From Isoetes taiwanensis (lineage: Eukaryota > Streptophyta > Lycopodiopsida > Isoetales > Isoetaceae), in NCBI GenBank assembly GCA_021234155.1, contig JAJEKV010000559.1, forward strand, positions 83,597-147,596: DNA of 64,000 nt. The letters run 5' to 3'. Below are positions 35,731 through 47,535 of this stretch, piece after piece. The position numbers and the translations under genes are program-made. The stretch's first letter is position 1. Each line of letters opens with the position of its first letter. Below the pieces are notes generated by a model, which worked only from the letters and a program-made list of their open reading frames with translations, was not told the DNA's origin and did no database searches.

Positions 35731-36160
35731 GGTTACACTTTTGGAACAGTCTCGAGGTTTTGCATGTCTTCCCCATGGTTTTGCTTCAAACCTCGGGCAG
35801 CCTTGCTCTCGTAAGCCTCGCCGGTCTCCATGGAGCTCTTCTTAGGAAACGCACCGGAGCAAGTGTTCTTCAACCGCTGTTGAGTATGGATGTGGAGCGA
35901 AACTTCATCGGGTTCAATTCTGTGCTCATCATTCTCTACTACTTTTATTATTTTTGTTTGGCCGCTAATAGGTAGAAGCAGCCGATATTTCTCTCAATGG
36001 TTTAATCAAATGTTAGTAAGTCTAAGCAGGGTCTCCCCATCATCGAACTTTATCATCTTGACTTGTGTGTTTGAGGGTCCCCACTCCGCCCCCATGGCAT
36101 ATGCCAGAAAGCATAATGGCCCGTACAATTTTAATACACCCAAAAACGATAATACACCCA
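35731..36160. repeat. Dispersed repeat R2, copy 1
   Basis: Matches 57,900-58,356 in the same orientation. Shared blocks are GGTTACACTTTTG, CCCATGGTTTTGCTTC, GGTCTCCATGGAGCTCTT, AAGTGTTCTTCAA, GGTTTAATCAAATGTTAGTA, TTGTGTTTGAGGGTC and ACACCCAAAA-CGATAA. R1 and R2 lie side by side here but are separate in their other copies. Confidence 0.85.
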
Positions 36161-36599
36161 AGAACAAAATAATCTACATCGCGGTAAATGTCGTAGGATG
36201 TCGGGCATGTTATAGCCAGCCCCTTAACTGCAAAAAGCTTAAGTCCGCTAAGTCCACAAAAACGCCGTGTTTTTTGGGCGTATTGTACTTTGGCGCGGTT
36301 ATAACATGTCAAAGCTAATGGGATACCGCACGGATATGCCCGTGGCTATAATTACGTCGGCGTCCGATATTAGGGTTCCTAATTTATGGTGATAACCGGA
36401 TCTACACCGCCATGCATTGCAGCGGTATAGGCATTTTGTCACTCCTACACTGGTCGCCCGTGATCTCATGGCCCTGCCTGTTCAGTGATTTGTCTTAGCC
36501 AACTGGAGAAACCGAAAAGCAAATGCGAGCTCAAGGATCTGAATTCGTCAGTGGATTTAAAACGTCCAGTGGTAAATTGAGCAGGAAGCGTTGCAGAAG
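36161..36599. other. No recognisable gene
   Basis: Short frames only. This is the border between the repeat-rich left part and the low-repeat stretch that carries the unrecognised split gene. Confidence 0.35.
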
Positions 36600-39500
36600 C
36601 AGATGCCGTGTACGACAATGTTGATGGCCTGTGGATGGCCCAAATTCATGCCAATTTCTTCTGATGCTCATCACCGGCCAGAGGATTGTCTATCCGAGGT
36701 TGGGATCGATCTTCTGCTTTGTCACTTGAATATAATCGGAGTTTTGGAACATTTTATCAGGCTGGCCTTCCATTCTGACTCTGGTCTTTTCGAAGACGAT
36801 GAAAATTAAAAGGAATGGCATCTCTTTCATACAGCTAATTTTCATGTGTGTTTGGTTGGAAATGGTCACACTTGCCCTTGATAACCCTTGGGATTCAATA
36901 AGGTATCAGGACTATTGCTGGTCCATCACTTATTTGTGCATGGGCACACAAGTTCAGACTCAACATTAGCATGGACCAGCAATGTTATAGAGGATTGTGG
37001 ACTTAAATCCAACCAGGCATCGCCAATTGCAGATGTGTCTTAGACTTCATATTACTGAATTTCAGTTTTCTATTACGAACTTATAAAAAGATGAAATTCT
37101 AAAGCAGTAAGGAAGGAAGAAATCATTATCAGATTTTGTAGGCAATGTATCAACCTTAAACTGATGGAAACTATGCATTTCTATTATCACAATTACTAAT
37201 TAATGATGTATTCTTTAGGTTGTGAAACACAATAAAACGAAATAGAAGTTTCTTTTATGTATGTTATGTGTAATTGAGTTAGCTTAATTGATGTGTCAAA
37301 CAAACAAACATGCTTTTTTTCCTTTGTACGTAACATTGATGGATTTAAAAGACTTGCTTGAAGCTTGTGATAATAAAACATCTTTGATGCAGCACAAAGT
37401 GAGAACAAAATCATGTAATGGGAATATCTGCCATCCGAGATGAAGTGTCCCCAAACCTGTAAGCTGTTTGAGGTTTGATGGAGGACTGGTCACTTATACT
37501 GGTGAGCTCTGGCTAGGTTTTTGTTTCTTCAGCCTCTCTCAATCAAATTACTTCCAATTCCTTGTTAAAATAGTAATCTAAGTTGTAATAGTAACTAAGA
37601 GTATAAACGCCTAAAGGCAAACCATCACATTATAATGAGGAAACTATCTACTATGGAATTTACTTTCTGTGGGAGACAGTCCTCAATGCATCATCTTCTG
37701 TATGTAGTATGAGATCTATGTACATAAAGTCCAATCCGTTGTCCCCTTTCTTGCATTGGAAGATTCTCAAACCAAATTGTCTTATTTGACTATAGAACCA
37801 ATAGGAAACTAACATAAAATGACTAACTCCTGTCTTATGGTTCTTTTGGTAAGTTCCGCCGGAATATAACTTGGGATTCTAGGATGGAACATCAAACAAA
37901 GTAATTGGCTGTATGATCGAGCATCATTGGACAGAATTTCAAATGCTGCTTTTTTAATGAAACATGGTTTTGTGCAGAGACTTCTTCATTTTATCTAAAC
38001 TTCTGTTAAACTGCCCATGCTGGAGAAAAAAAACATTGAGCTTTCTGGGAAGATAGTCAGCAGCCCTCACTTGTAGACCAATCTGAACCTATTATCGGCA
38101 AAATGTCCTTTTAGCTACTGTAAAACAGTTACCTCTTGGGTAGTTTTTCCATTTCTTTCCAATTTTTCGTATTATATAACCTGTGCAATTTAGCTTCATA
38201 TTACGTCTAATTACAGGAATTTAATTGGTGATAATAATTCCATTTTTAGGGCTTTCTAGATGGGTCCATCTTCCTGGGAATACAGGCCAGCCAGGTATTT
38301 GTACTTTTTCTTTGTTCCGGAACCATTATGAATGCCAGGATTTTGACTATTAGCAATAGTCAACCTGCAGACAATGTGTCATTATTATCCTAGATGAGAT
38401 ACCAACCATCAGTGGAACCATCAAGAAAGCTTAAATTCAAAGTCTATTTCATCATCCACTTACTACGCGCTGAAATTCTTCTCCACTTGGCATTCTTTAA
38501 TTGTTAGTTTATAATGATGGAGAATAGCCAGAACAGCAATCAATCGATTACCTCTGGGTATGCTGATAATTATTATGCCAAGAAGGTGGGCTGAATGTGT
38601 CATGCTGCTTATACAGCTATATCCCTGCACCAACAAAGTTGATTGCTGCTGGGCCGGCTGGTCTGGCATGGAGATTTTTAACTTGGCAGACAATGCCACA
38701 CTTGTCCAGCATTAACTTTTTATTCAATGGGGTGAGGGTTTAGTAACGAGCTGGAGTCTTTTTCTCCCAGACCATGGTATGAGTTATGCATTAGCAATTG
38801 TGTCTGGATTGATTTTTACGCCCTCAATTGCATGCAATTTGTCCATGTTCTAGCATTCTAAGCGATGTTTTTCTACTTCAGTGTTCTTCATTTATACACC
38901 TAGTACATTATCAAGCGGTGACTCCTTCTAATGTGGTTCTAGGTATTCTGTTGAAGAGTGCCGGGGCTAACTCTATTTGTTGGACTCCTCTGATAACTCT
39001 ATGGGTGAATTTGGCAATAGATGGCAGTTTTAGATGACTGGCTATCTGGTCCGTGTCTGACGCAACGCTTATGCACAAATAATGGGCAAGGAAGCTGGAG
39101 TAGTTCGCTCTTCCCAGATTCTAAGCTCCGGGCCAGGTGAAGCGTCAAATTAATGGAATGTGTTTGGCTGAATGATAGACTCCAGCATGCATACACCTTT
39201 ATTGGAATGTGGATGTGTAACAAGATTGGTCAATTTTGCATTTGTTAAAAATTCCTTGGGGTATGAATGCGTTACTGGCTCAAATAATGTAATTATTTTA
39301 TGGAGAAGATCGCTTAAGTTCTTATTGAGTCGATGAGGAAGAAGAACCAAAAGATTCAACACTTTATAGTCCCGCGTAAGCAGCATGCATGAATCCATTA
39401 AAAGATCCTGTATTGCTTACTATAGAAATTAACATTTGTAATTTGAAATGTAGCGCTACAGCAATCATATATCGGTGTCAGCTGGGTCATTAATGGCATG

Positions 39501-42500
39501 TTGCCATCAATGAAGATGGTTCCTATTTTAAAGCGCCGGAATTACAATACTATATGATGTCCTTCTTAAAGAGGTGGCGTGCTTCAGGGATGTTACTTTA
39601 TGAGAGTTCAAAGTGCTGTGGCTGCTGTGGCTTGAAAGATTATAGTAGTGCAAACCACAGAGAAGCTACTAAGATGTTAGTGTCTCACTCCACTTTTGAT
39701 TTATGTTAAATATTATCTGTTTGCTAGCTGCCCAATGACATAGAGTAGGCATGACGGAAAAACTGCTTTATAGCGCCGTGTTAGACAATGATTAAACAAA
39801 CCTGAAAAAGTCTATCAGTCAAACATGGTCATTGAAGATGCACTTCCTGGCTTTACCGGGAGCAGATGTCACAGATGTATGATGAAAATAAAAATACAGA
39901 GGAGTAATATAGGATGCGATTCAAAATGTTTTTCGCACGAGACCTACCTCATTGTTCTTTAAACTTCTTTCTTTCTCAAGTGTAGAAAATCTTTCATGGT
40001 CAATACTCATGTGATATACCTTCGTTGTCAACCCTCTTCTGTCCAGTGCATTTAGGTGCTGCTTCCAGCCATCTTCCTGGGGATCCGCCACATGAAACAA
40101 TTTTCTGGCAACTTGCTGTTTGAAGCAAAAAGTGCATAAAGGAACTGGATCAGGATATCAGTGAAGATGAACATGTTCATTAAGGATTTCCTGCTGGAAG
40201 AAAAAGGCGACTACCCCCATAGTAAAAGGCAAAGAGAAATATCCTCTTTTCGCTGTCTTCGTTTAGGTATAACATCTATTTGATGATAAGCTTGGCGACC
40301 AAAAGGTATTAGGTGATTTTGTTATGCATACCAAGGCGCTAATTCGTCACAGTATATATCTCTGAAAGCAGCCTGTCATCTCTGGCTCTTGCCTTCCTTT
40401 TCTTGGTCCATATAAAAAAGTATGCTCTCTTAATGCTCTTCCCGTCTAATCTGGGACCGCCAAATATAAACCAGTGCAATGTGGGCATATCTACAGATTT
40501 TTGCAGTTAGGTGTCTCAACAGCTTCGAATTTTACAAAGACATTCTCACTTATTATATGGAGAATAGAGGTAAAGCATCAGTTAGTCTTCTCTAGATTCA
40601 ATTCCCAAGATAACGCTATTTGGGAGGACATCACTTAACATGGCCCAGAAGCGCTTTTACAATAGGTAACAATTTCATAAGGTGAATTTTAATTCATAAA
40701 TATTGTACAATAGGTAGCCCAATAGAACTGAAGCAGTCCTTCAAATGGAAGCAGTGATAAAAAAGATTTTTTAATATCTAACTTTCAGCATTATGAGCAT
40801 TTTATCACAAATGCTTTTGAAATGTGTCTATACCGAAGTAATACAAACAGTCTCTTTAAAGATATAAATAAAAAAATCTTGCTTTTTGTGGTATGTTGGT
40901 AGCCTTTGAATTACTAAATTATGGAATGGCAGCATTTTTGGTAACTGCAGGTATGAATTAAATTTATATCCAATGAGACATCTGATGAAAGCCTCGCCAG
41001 CCGTTCCAGCCCATGGATAAACCTATTGCAATTGATGCATGGCAAGATTACATTCTAAATATTCACCATTCAATGTGTTTTATATATGACAATTAGCGGG
41101 GAATATATCACCATTCAAGCTCTGTAGGATCGGTGTGTTGAAAAACTTAATTGCCTAAATATGGTTTGCTACATGTCGCAGAAAGTGAAAAGATTAGGCG
41201 TTTGTTGGGTTTGGAAGGGAATTCATGGGTCGCTGTACAGAAAGAAAGATTTTGCCAGGGACTGCTAAGGTTTTCTCATCCCTTTGAGCATTTATAGGCC
41301 TATACGTAGATATTTACTAATATTGCATTCTAGCAGCATGGATTTTGTATACAGTTATTTTATAAATTATATTCTTTATGGGGTTACGAATGGTTCATTC
41401 ATATAAAACGTGGTAGCATCTGCCTCCAAAATCTACGCCAGCATCCTAAGGTTTATTATGCACTCTTTCTTTGTTTCATCCAGCTTCATACAGTAATGGA
41501 GTTGTCTATCATTTGTGCAAAAATCCTCCCATAGCACGCAGCTCATACCCTTAATTTTCAGCATGGTCCTGTGTCAACAAAATGAGAAAGAAGTGCTCTG
41601 GAATATCCTTCAAAGTCTCAACCGGTGCCTGCATAGTTGCAATGAATAGTACATATGGATTGCATCAACTCTTTCTCAATGCTGCTCCGCCCAGATGTGG
41701 CGTTTCTTTTCGGCTCTGGTGGGGAGCTTTCGTCTATTTTGATTGGACAAGGCAGCTTAAATTTGCCGAATGAGTGGGATAGAACGGTTTTGGTTGACAT
41801 CAGGCCATCTGTAATCCAACACAATTCAAGTGGAAGAGGTTGATTGGTGGGCGAGCATGGGCATCAGGGAATGCAAGTAAGTCTTTTGGGCTGAACAGAA
41901 AGGTCATATTGGTGCCAATGTAAACTTTCTTTATTACAGGTTTGGTATCCTTCATCTTTATCCCATACACTTCTTCAAAGGTGTAGTTTTGAATGCTGTT
42001 ATCAAGTCGATGATTGGGGGCACTCTTTAATCTGATATGTCAGTGCTGTACAGCAGCTGGATCTAGAATTGACTTTGATCGTAGTTTAATGCATTGGCCC
42101 TCTTTGGTCCATCAGCTGGTGTAATAATTGGGGTTTCACAGCCTTCCGTGTCAGCTTGTGCAGGAATACTCAGCTTTGATCAGCCACCCACAAGCACAAA
42201 ACCATTCTGCCTTTGCTTGGTTTCGCATCTTTTGCAGGTATTAGATTTCCTTTTCTAGGTGGGGACTTGAATAGTTACTGTGTTTCTGCCTTTATACTTG
42301 TTGGGAGTAATTAAACATCTGGACTTGATAACATTTTGTCGCAGTTAACTCGTGAAAATTCATTCTGAAATATTGATGTAATGTCTACAAGTAATGTTCA
42401 GAGAACCAAGTTTGCATCTCAGTTCTTTAAAACGTAATGAATTGACATGTTCACAATTCTGTAATCTTTAAAACGGTGCATCACTTTCTCTGTTTTTTTT

Positions 42501-45080
42501 ACTTTGCACGGTATGTGTCGCGTATGGCTTGGCTTAGCTGGGTAAGGAGTGGACGAAGCACTCCAGCTGCCACTTTGGTTTCATGGGCAAGTCACATTTT
42601 GCCTCCATTCTCTCTTGAATGGTCATTTCTTTTCAATGCCTGATGTTGCAATCTCTAGGTAATATTCATAGAATACATTTATTCTGGCTTCGGCTCTTTA
42701 GTTGTATGGATAATTTTCTTGTTTCTAAAATTCACGTAACTTTCAGTTAAACATATTTTGCGTGTTTTAGAATTACATACAAATAAGTCTTCAATCATTA
42801 TATTCTTATTAAACAGCGTGCATCAAACTAAACTGGCACCTATATATGATTTTTTATCATGACTCAGAGAGAATGAAATTGTATGCTGACTAAATGGTTT
42901 ATTCCTTGGCACACGCCTTTTCGTAAAATGGTTTCTGCTTGCTGGGATTTTGGAATATTGTCTGTTTTGAATGCTTTTAAGAAGAGTTACAGGCTTAACT
43001 TAGCTAGATTTTGTAATTGAAAAGAAATTACATCTTACCCTGAAAGTTTTCATTGTAAAATGGCTTGGTCTGTTTGGACATGCTGTCTTTCTATGCCAGA
43101 ATTCTATGGTGATAAAACTAGTGGACCTTCTGGCAGAGCTTCATCCTTGTTGCAGCTGTTTGCAACCTTGATTCGGGCATTTTCCCTATATCTGGATGTT
43201 GCTGTGAGCGTTGCAAGAAAAGACAGAGCGGTGCTGCATTGGCCAGGAAGGCTCAGCCGCTGGAGAGTCTACTAGGTTTGGTTTGTTACAGGCCATCATG
43301 TGTTTCAGAAATCCAGCTAAAGAAGGGCCTTCATGAAATTTGTGCTCCGCTTTGCGTTCTTTGAAGAATGTTTGAAAGGAAAAGTTACCATACTGCAACC
43401 TGTTATATATTGGTAATTGTCTCCACTCTATCAGGCATATTGATACTCATCATACTACGCTTTTACCAATGCACCACTTGTTTAACTGCTATTGAATTCA
43501 CTAATACATGGACTGTCTATATGTCAAACAATGATTTTGCTTCAGCATTGTGATCAATTCATGTCATTCAGGAATGATATTTGTGTTGCAGGTCATTGCA
43601 AAATGGAAGGCCCATCTGCAGTCAAAGAGGAGCATTTCAAGTGACTTCTTCAGGTAAATTAGTAGCATTGTATCTATTCAAGTGACAGCACTGGTCTTAT
43701 TATTATACTCTCTTCTGCTAAGGCAACATTGACGAAGCTCCATATGTATGAGTTAGCAGGAGAGCTTGGCAAGACTGCTCTATATTACTCTGATAGGAAG
43801 CTATCTTGCCCATTGTTGCACCTTTAAATTGGACTTTGGTTTGCAGGTACAGTTTCTCCCAAGATCGAAGAGAATTTGAAACGCAGAGAAGAATACCAAT
43901 CAGGATGCCTTTAGCATCCTTTTTCATAAGGTTTCCTTCCTCTAACTCATTTGCACCAAAAGGTAGGTAATGTGAAACAGGCACCATTGTTGCAACCTTG
44001 GTCTATAAGTTTGACAGGTGATTTTATAGGATTCGCTACTAGAGCGGAGATAGACCTACATTAACTGTAAGAAACATTTTGGAGGAGCATGCTGTGAAGC
44101 TGCTAATGGAAAGGAAAACCCTTCGCGGGAACTTGTTGCTTTTTGTAAGGAGACCTGTGTTCAATCTCAGTGTGTTGAATGGTGATCACTTCTGGATCCA
44201 CATATTGGGACTGAACCATTGAGTGTAATTCTTCAGAACTTTTTGCAAAGGGAGAAGGATAACCAAAAGCTTGAGGCACTGCCATCAGCCTTATTTGATA
44301 CTTCTAGTGCTGGGGTTTATCACTGAGCGATCCCATTTATTCCTTTATCTTGAAAGTCCAGCACTTTTCCCGCCCTGATCAAAGAGTATCTTTTACAGTT
44401 AGGGACATGGATGTTCTACAGAACCGCTAGATGCTGAATTTCTTCCTTTGCAATACTATGTGCACAGTTGGTTTTCGTGGAGTGGATTGTTGTTCTGCAA
44501 CCTCTTAAGAGAGTTGAGGTGTGTGTGAATCTAGCCATTGTAACTCAAAATGCCTGGGTGTTAAAGCATTATTCACAGGTTCTTTCTCGGATCTATTTCG
44601 TGGGGATATGCTATTTTGGAGCATATAGCATGACATTGCAGGTATGGAAAATACTATCTTCATATTGAAGTCTCTGACATTGATTTTTGGCATCTCAGTC
44701 ACACAGAGAGCTTATGGAATTCCATACCCCTCGAGGAGGTGGAAACATAAATCAGACCATTCTCATCGGGTCTCTACCCTAGCACCTGATTTTTGAGATG
44801 CCAAACAACCAAATATAATGGCAGCCTTGCTATCACTGGCAAAGGTTCTTTAGCATTCTGTTAAGTATATAGATATTTTACTTCAGTGGGAGGAGAGTGC
44901 ACTTGAACTTAGTCTGCTTTGCACTGTTGTATGCCCAGGAGACACACCTAGCCAGATGCAATTATTTTATGGCATCTGCGCTTCCAACAGTCAATGTAGA
45001 TATTGTGTTAACGGTGGTGCATCATAAAGTTTTAAGCAAAATTTTAAATGGCAATTGGCAGAATAGCTATGGAGTAGCCA
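36600..45080 (+). CDS. Unrecognised intron-containing gene, exons scattered over about 8 kb
   Basis: Several plus-strand segments read as exons with consensus borders. 41,562-41,839 encodes NEKEVLWNILQSLNRCLHSC and, after a frameshift, LLRPDVAFLFGSGGELSSIL. About 42,057-42,237 encodes RIDFDRSLMHWPSLVHQLV and QEYSALISHPQAQNHSAFAW. About 42,545-42,658 encodes TLVSWASHILPPFSLEWSFL. 43,592-43,653 and 43,847-43,930 join in phase across a split arginine codon to give SSDFFR-YSFSQDRREF. About 44,060-44,310 encodes GTEPLSVILQNFLQREK. Less certain pieces are 36,680-36,808 (LSEVGIDLLLCHLNIIGVLE), 39,560-39,680, 40,070-40,140 and 44,890-45,000. Stops and frame changes inside exons mirror those in GAPN. 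The leucine-rich helical composition could suit a large repeat-type scaffold protein, but I do not recognise the family. Both ends are uncertain, and these pieces could belong to more than one gene. Confidence 0.5.
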
Positions 45081-46074
45081 ACGCTGAACTTGTACCACAT
45101 GGAAATGTGAGATAAGGCCCGATGACCTAAATAAACGCATGCATTTTGTACCATATTGAGACTATGCCTGCCTCTTCTTTTCGCTGAAAGGAATAACGTC
45201 CACCCCTTTACATGATGTACTCAAGTATGCTTTTGATTTTTAGAGCTAGGAACACCACTTTGACTTGTGCTGCATATAATCGCTTTTTTGTATTCTAAAT
45301 TTTTGGGCCTTGATTGACATAGCCCTACGCTGCCAAAGCAAACGCTATAAACGAGTAGGAGGGGCAGGAGCATCGAACCTCTTGAATGCAAACCCTTGAA
45401 TAGTAATGCAGATGTTTAGATTTGTTGTTTCCATAGATCTGCATTTTGATGGAGGTTTCAGATTCAAAGATCGAAGAAGAGCTTCTATATCTAGAAACAT
45501 ACGCACCTAGTTACTTAGAAATTTAGGAATATTGTGGTGTTTTTGATAATGCCGAAACATGTTAGCAGTTGGATTTTGATGATGGTCAGATTTTCATTTG
45601 TGGCCTCTATTGGTCAAACCAGATGGTGCTACCGTTTCCTTGTTTTAGTTTGCATGCGATGAGTTATTCTCAAAAGGTGTCCTTATTGATGCTAGCCTCC
45701 TTTGCTATTCCTTGGTGCTTCACCGATTAGTTCTCAGCCTAAATCAATCGATTTGAATCAGGCCATGGGTTCAATTTCAAACCCCTGTGGGCGCAGCCAG
45801 GCATTCCATGGACTTGTTACACCAATTTGGTTGGATTAGCTAAGAACATCAAGCACCGCTCACAAATTCATTCCGAGGAAAAGCAAAATCTAGGACAATT
45901 TGAGAAGTCAGCTTGCGTGATATCCCTGATCAATATGGATCGACAAGTTTCAAATCGAGGAGGAAATCAAGATTGTTAAGGGTTGAAAATCCGATAAAAA
46001 ATTCAAAGAATTGAAAGAGGATGAGACCTAATTCTAAATGCCGAGATTAAAGCCAAAGCTTTTGCGAATTGAAT
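45081..46074. other. No recognisable gene
   Basis: May contain the 3' end of the unrecognised gene to the left. No frame over 60 codons is evident and there are no repeats to note. Confidence 0.35.
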
Positions 46075-46645
46075 GATAATGTGTCCCAAATCGAAGCTGG
46101 CATTTATTACATAAGATTGTCAAAGATATTTTGGTGTATCTGCATGAAAATACGAAGCCTATCGGACCGCATAAGGATCTTTTCTTTCTTTCTATTTCGT
46201 TGTTCTTTCTTTCGCTTTTTTTTTCCATCTCTTTGTTAAGTTACGCTTTGAGTAGGAAGGCGGCTATACCATTGTGGAGGCGCTGTACCTTCACTTCAAG
46301 CCATAGCTTACATTCATTTTCTCGCTAGTTTCTTTCATTTTGTTGTTCCGTCATTATTCAGGGAAGTGCATACCCTCGTGGAGGCGTACAAAGCCGCTCT
46401 AAGCCAGCATCTTCTTCAGAAGTTTCTTTTTGTTGTTCTAGAAGCCATGACACGGTTAGCTAAAACCCCGCATAGGGGTCTAACCTTGTTAACTGGCAGA
46501 TTGTGGATACCGACCTACCGCTTCTTCAAGATCCCTCGGACGCCTCGAACCCTTCTCCAACAATAAGAACTTTAGCCGCGACCCTTTGAAGGAGCGTAAT
46601 CCATTTTATTCATTATGTCTTCCCTTCCTCCTCGAATCTCCTCTC
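46075..46645. repeat. Dispersed repeat R1, copy 2
   Basis: Partner of 35,068-35,617, same orientation and block order. A pyrimidine-rich stretch at 46,180-46,235 is expanded relative to copy 1. Short frames within it follow the repeat and are not evidence of a gene. Confidence 0.8.
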
Positions 46646-46847
46646 AAGCATGATTTCATTAATTGAAGATAACGAATTTTGAGTAATTTGACACCTTATT
46701 TGCTCTGGAAGCACCCAATACTTTCTCTACCTTAGGTAATTGTGACCAACAAACATGAGGTAATTAACATACACATACATACAAATTTTGTGGTTATTTG
46801 CACGCAGTACATGACACTGATAAGCTCAATAATGCCCTACATCGTGA

Positions 46848-47535
46848 CGCCAATAATTCACTTCAATAATTTTGCATTTCACTATAAAACTTTCACGAGG
46901 GTAGAGGCCATCGACCTATGGCTTCCTTCTGATGCTCATTCGTGAGCACATCCGCTTCTTTCAAGTGTTACTTTGAGTTTGCTAAACGATCCGGCTATCG
47001 CGCTTAGAAGAAGTAAGCTTGATCCATGGCTCTTAATCTAAAGCCGATGGACTCCGCGAAGGCTTTCGCGGTGAAATTTCCACTTAAAGTCCATATTTAC
47101 CGGCTTCCCGGATCGAGATCTATGAGTCAATGGCATCACGAGCTTTGGATAGTTGATGACGAGTGAATCCGTGACTCGCTTTAATAATGTAATAAATGAC
47201 ATGGGTACCTAATAACTAAGTAAGATGTATTAGTATTCCGATTAAGGATGTAATATCAATGACCTTAACCGAAATATGATTGTAACGATGTGCTATCCCA
47301 CCTCCACTTATCTCCGCGCAGTCGCCATTGAATTCAATCATAGCCAAATTTGTCACAAATATTGCTTTGAAATTACACGCGATATTAGTAATGATAACAT
47401 ATATCCATACCGCAGATGTATTATAATTTGTATTTATACAACTACCTTATTAATTTGTGCTAAATAATGGCTCTAAGTTCACCCCAATAATTCACCCCAA
47501 TAATTCCCACCTCACTATAAAAGCTCTCACTGGCT
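46848..47535 (+). promoter_or_regulatory. Repeated TATA-box-like segment
   Basis: CAATAATTCAC...CAATAATT followed by TCACTATAAAA-CT-TCAC occurs at 46,850-46,905 and again at 47,485-47,530. Each contains a good plant TATA sequence (CACTATAAAA). The roughly 635-base spacing suggests a duplicated promoter or a repeated element end. No downstream gene is recognised, so promoter activity is only a possibility. Confidence 0.3.
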
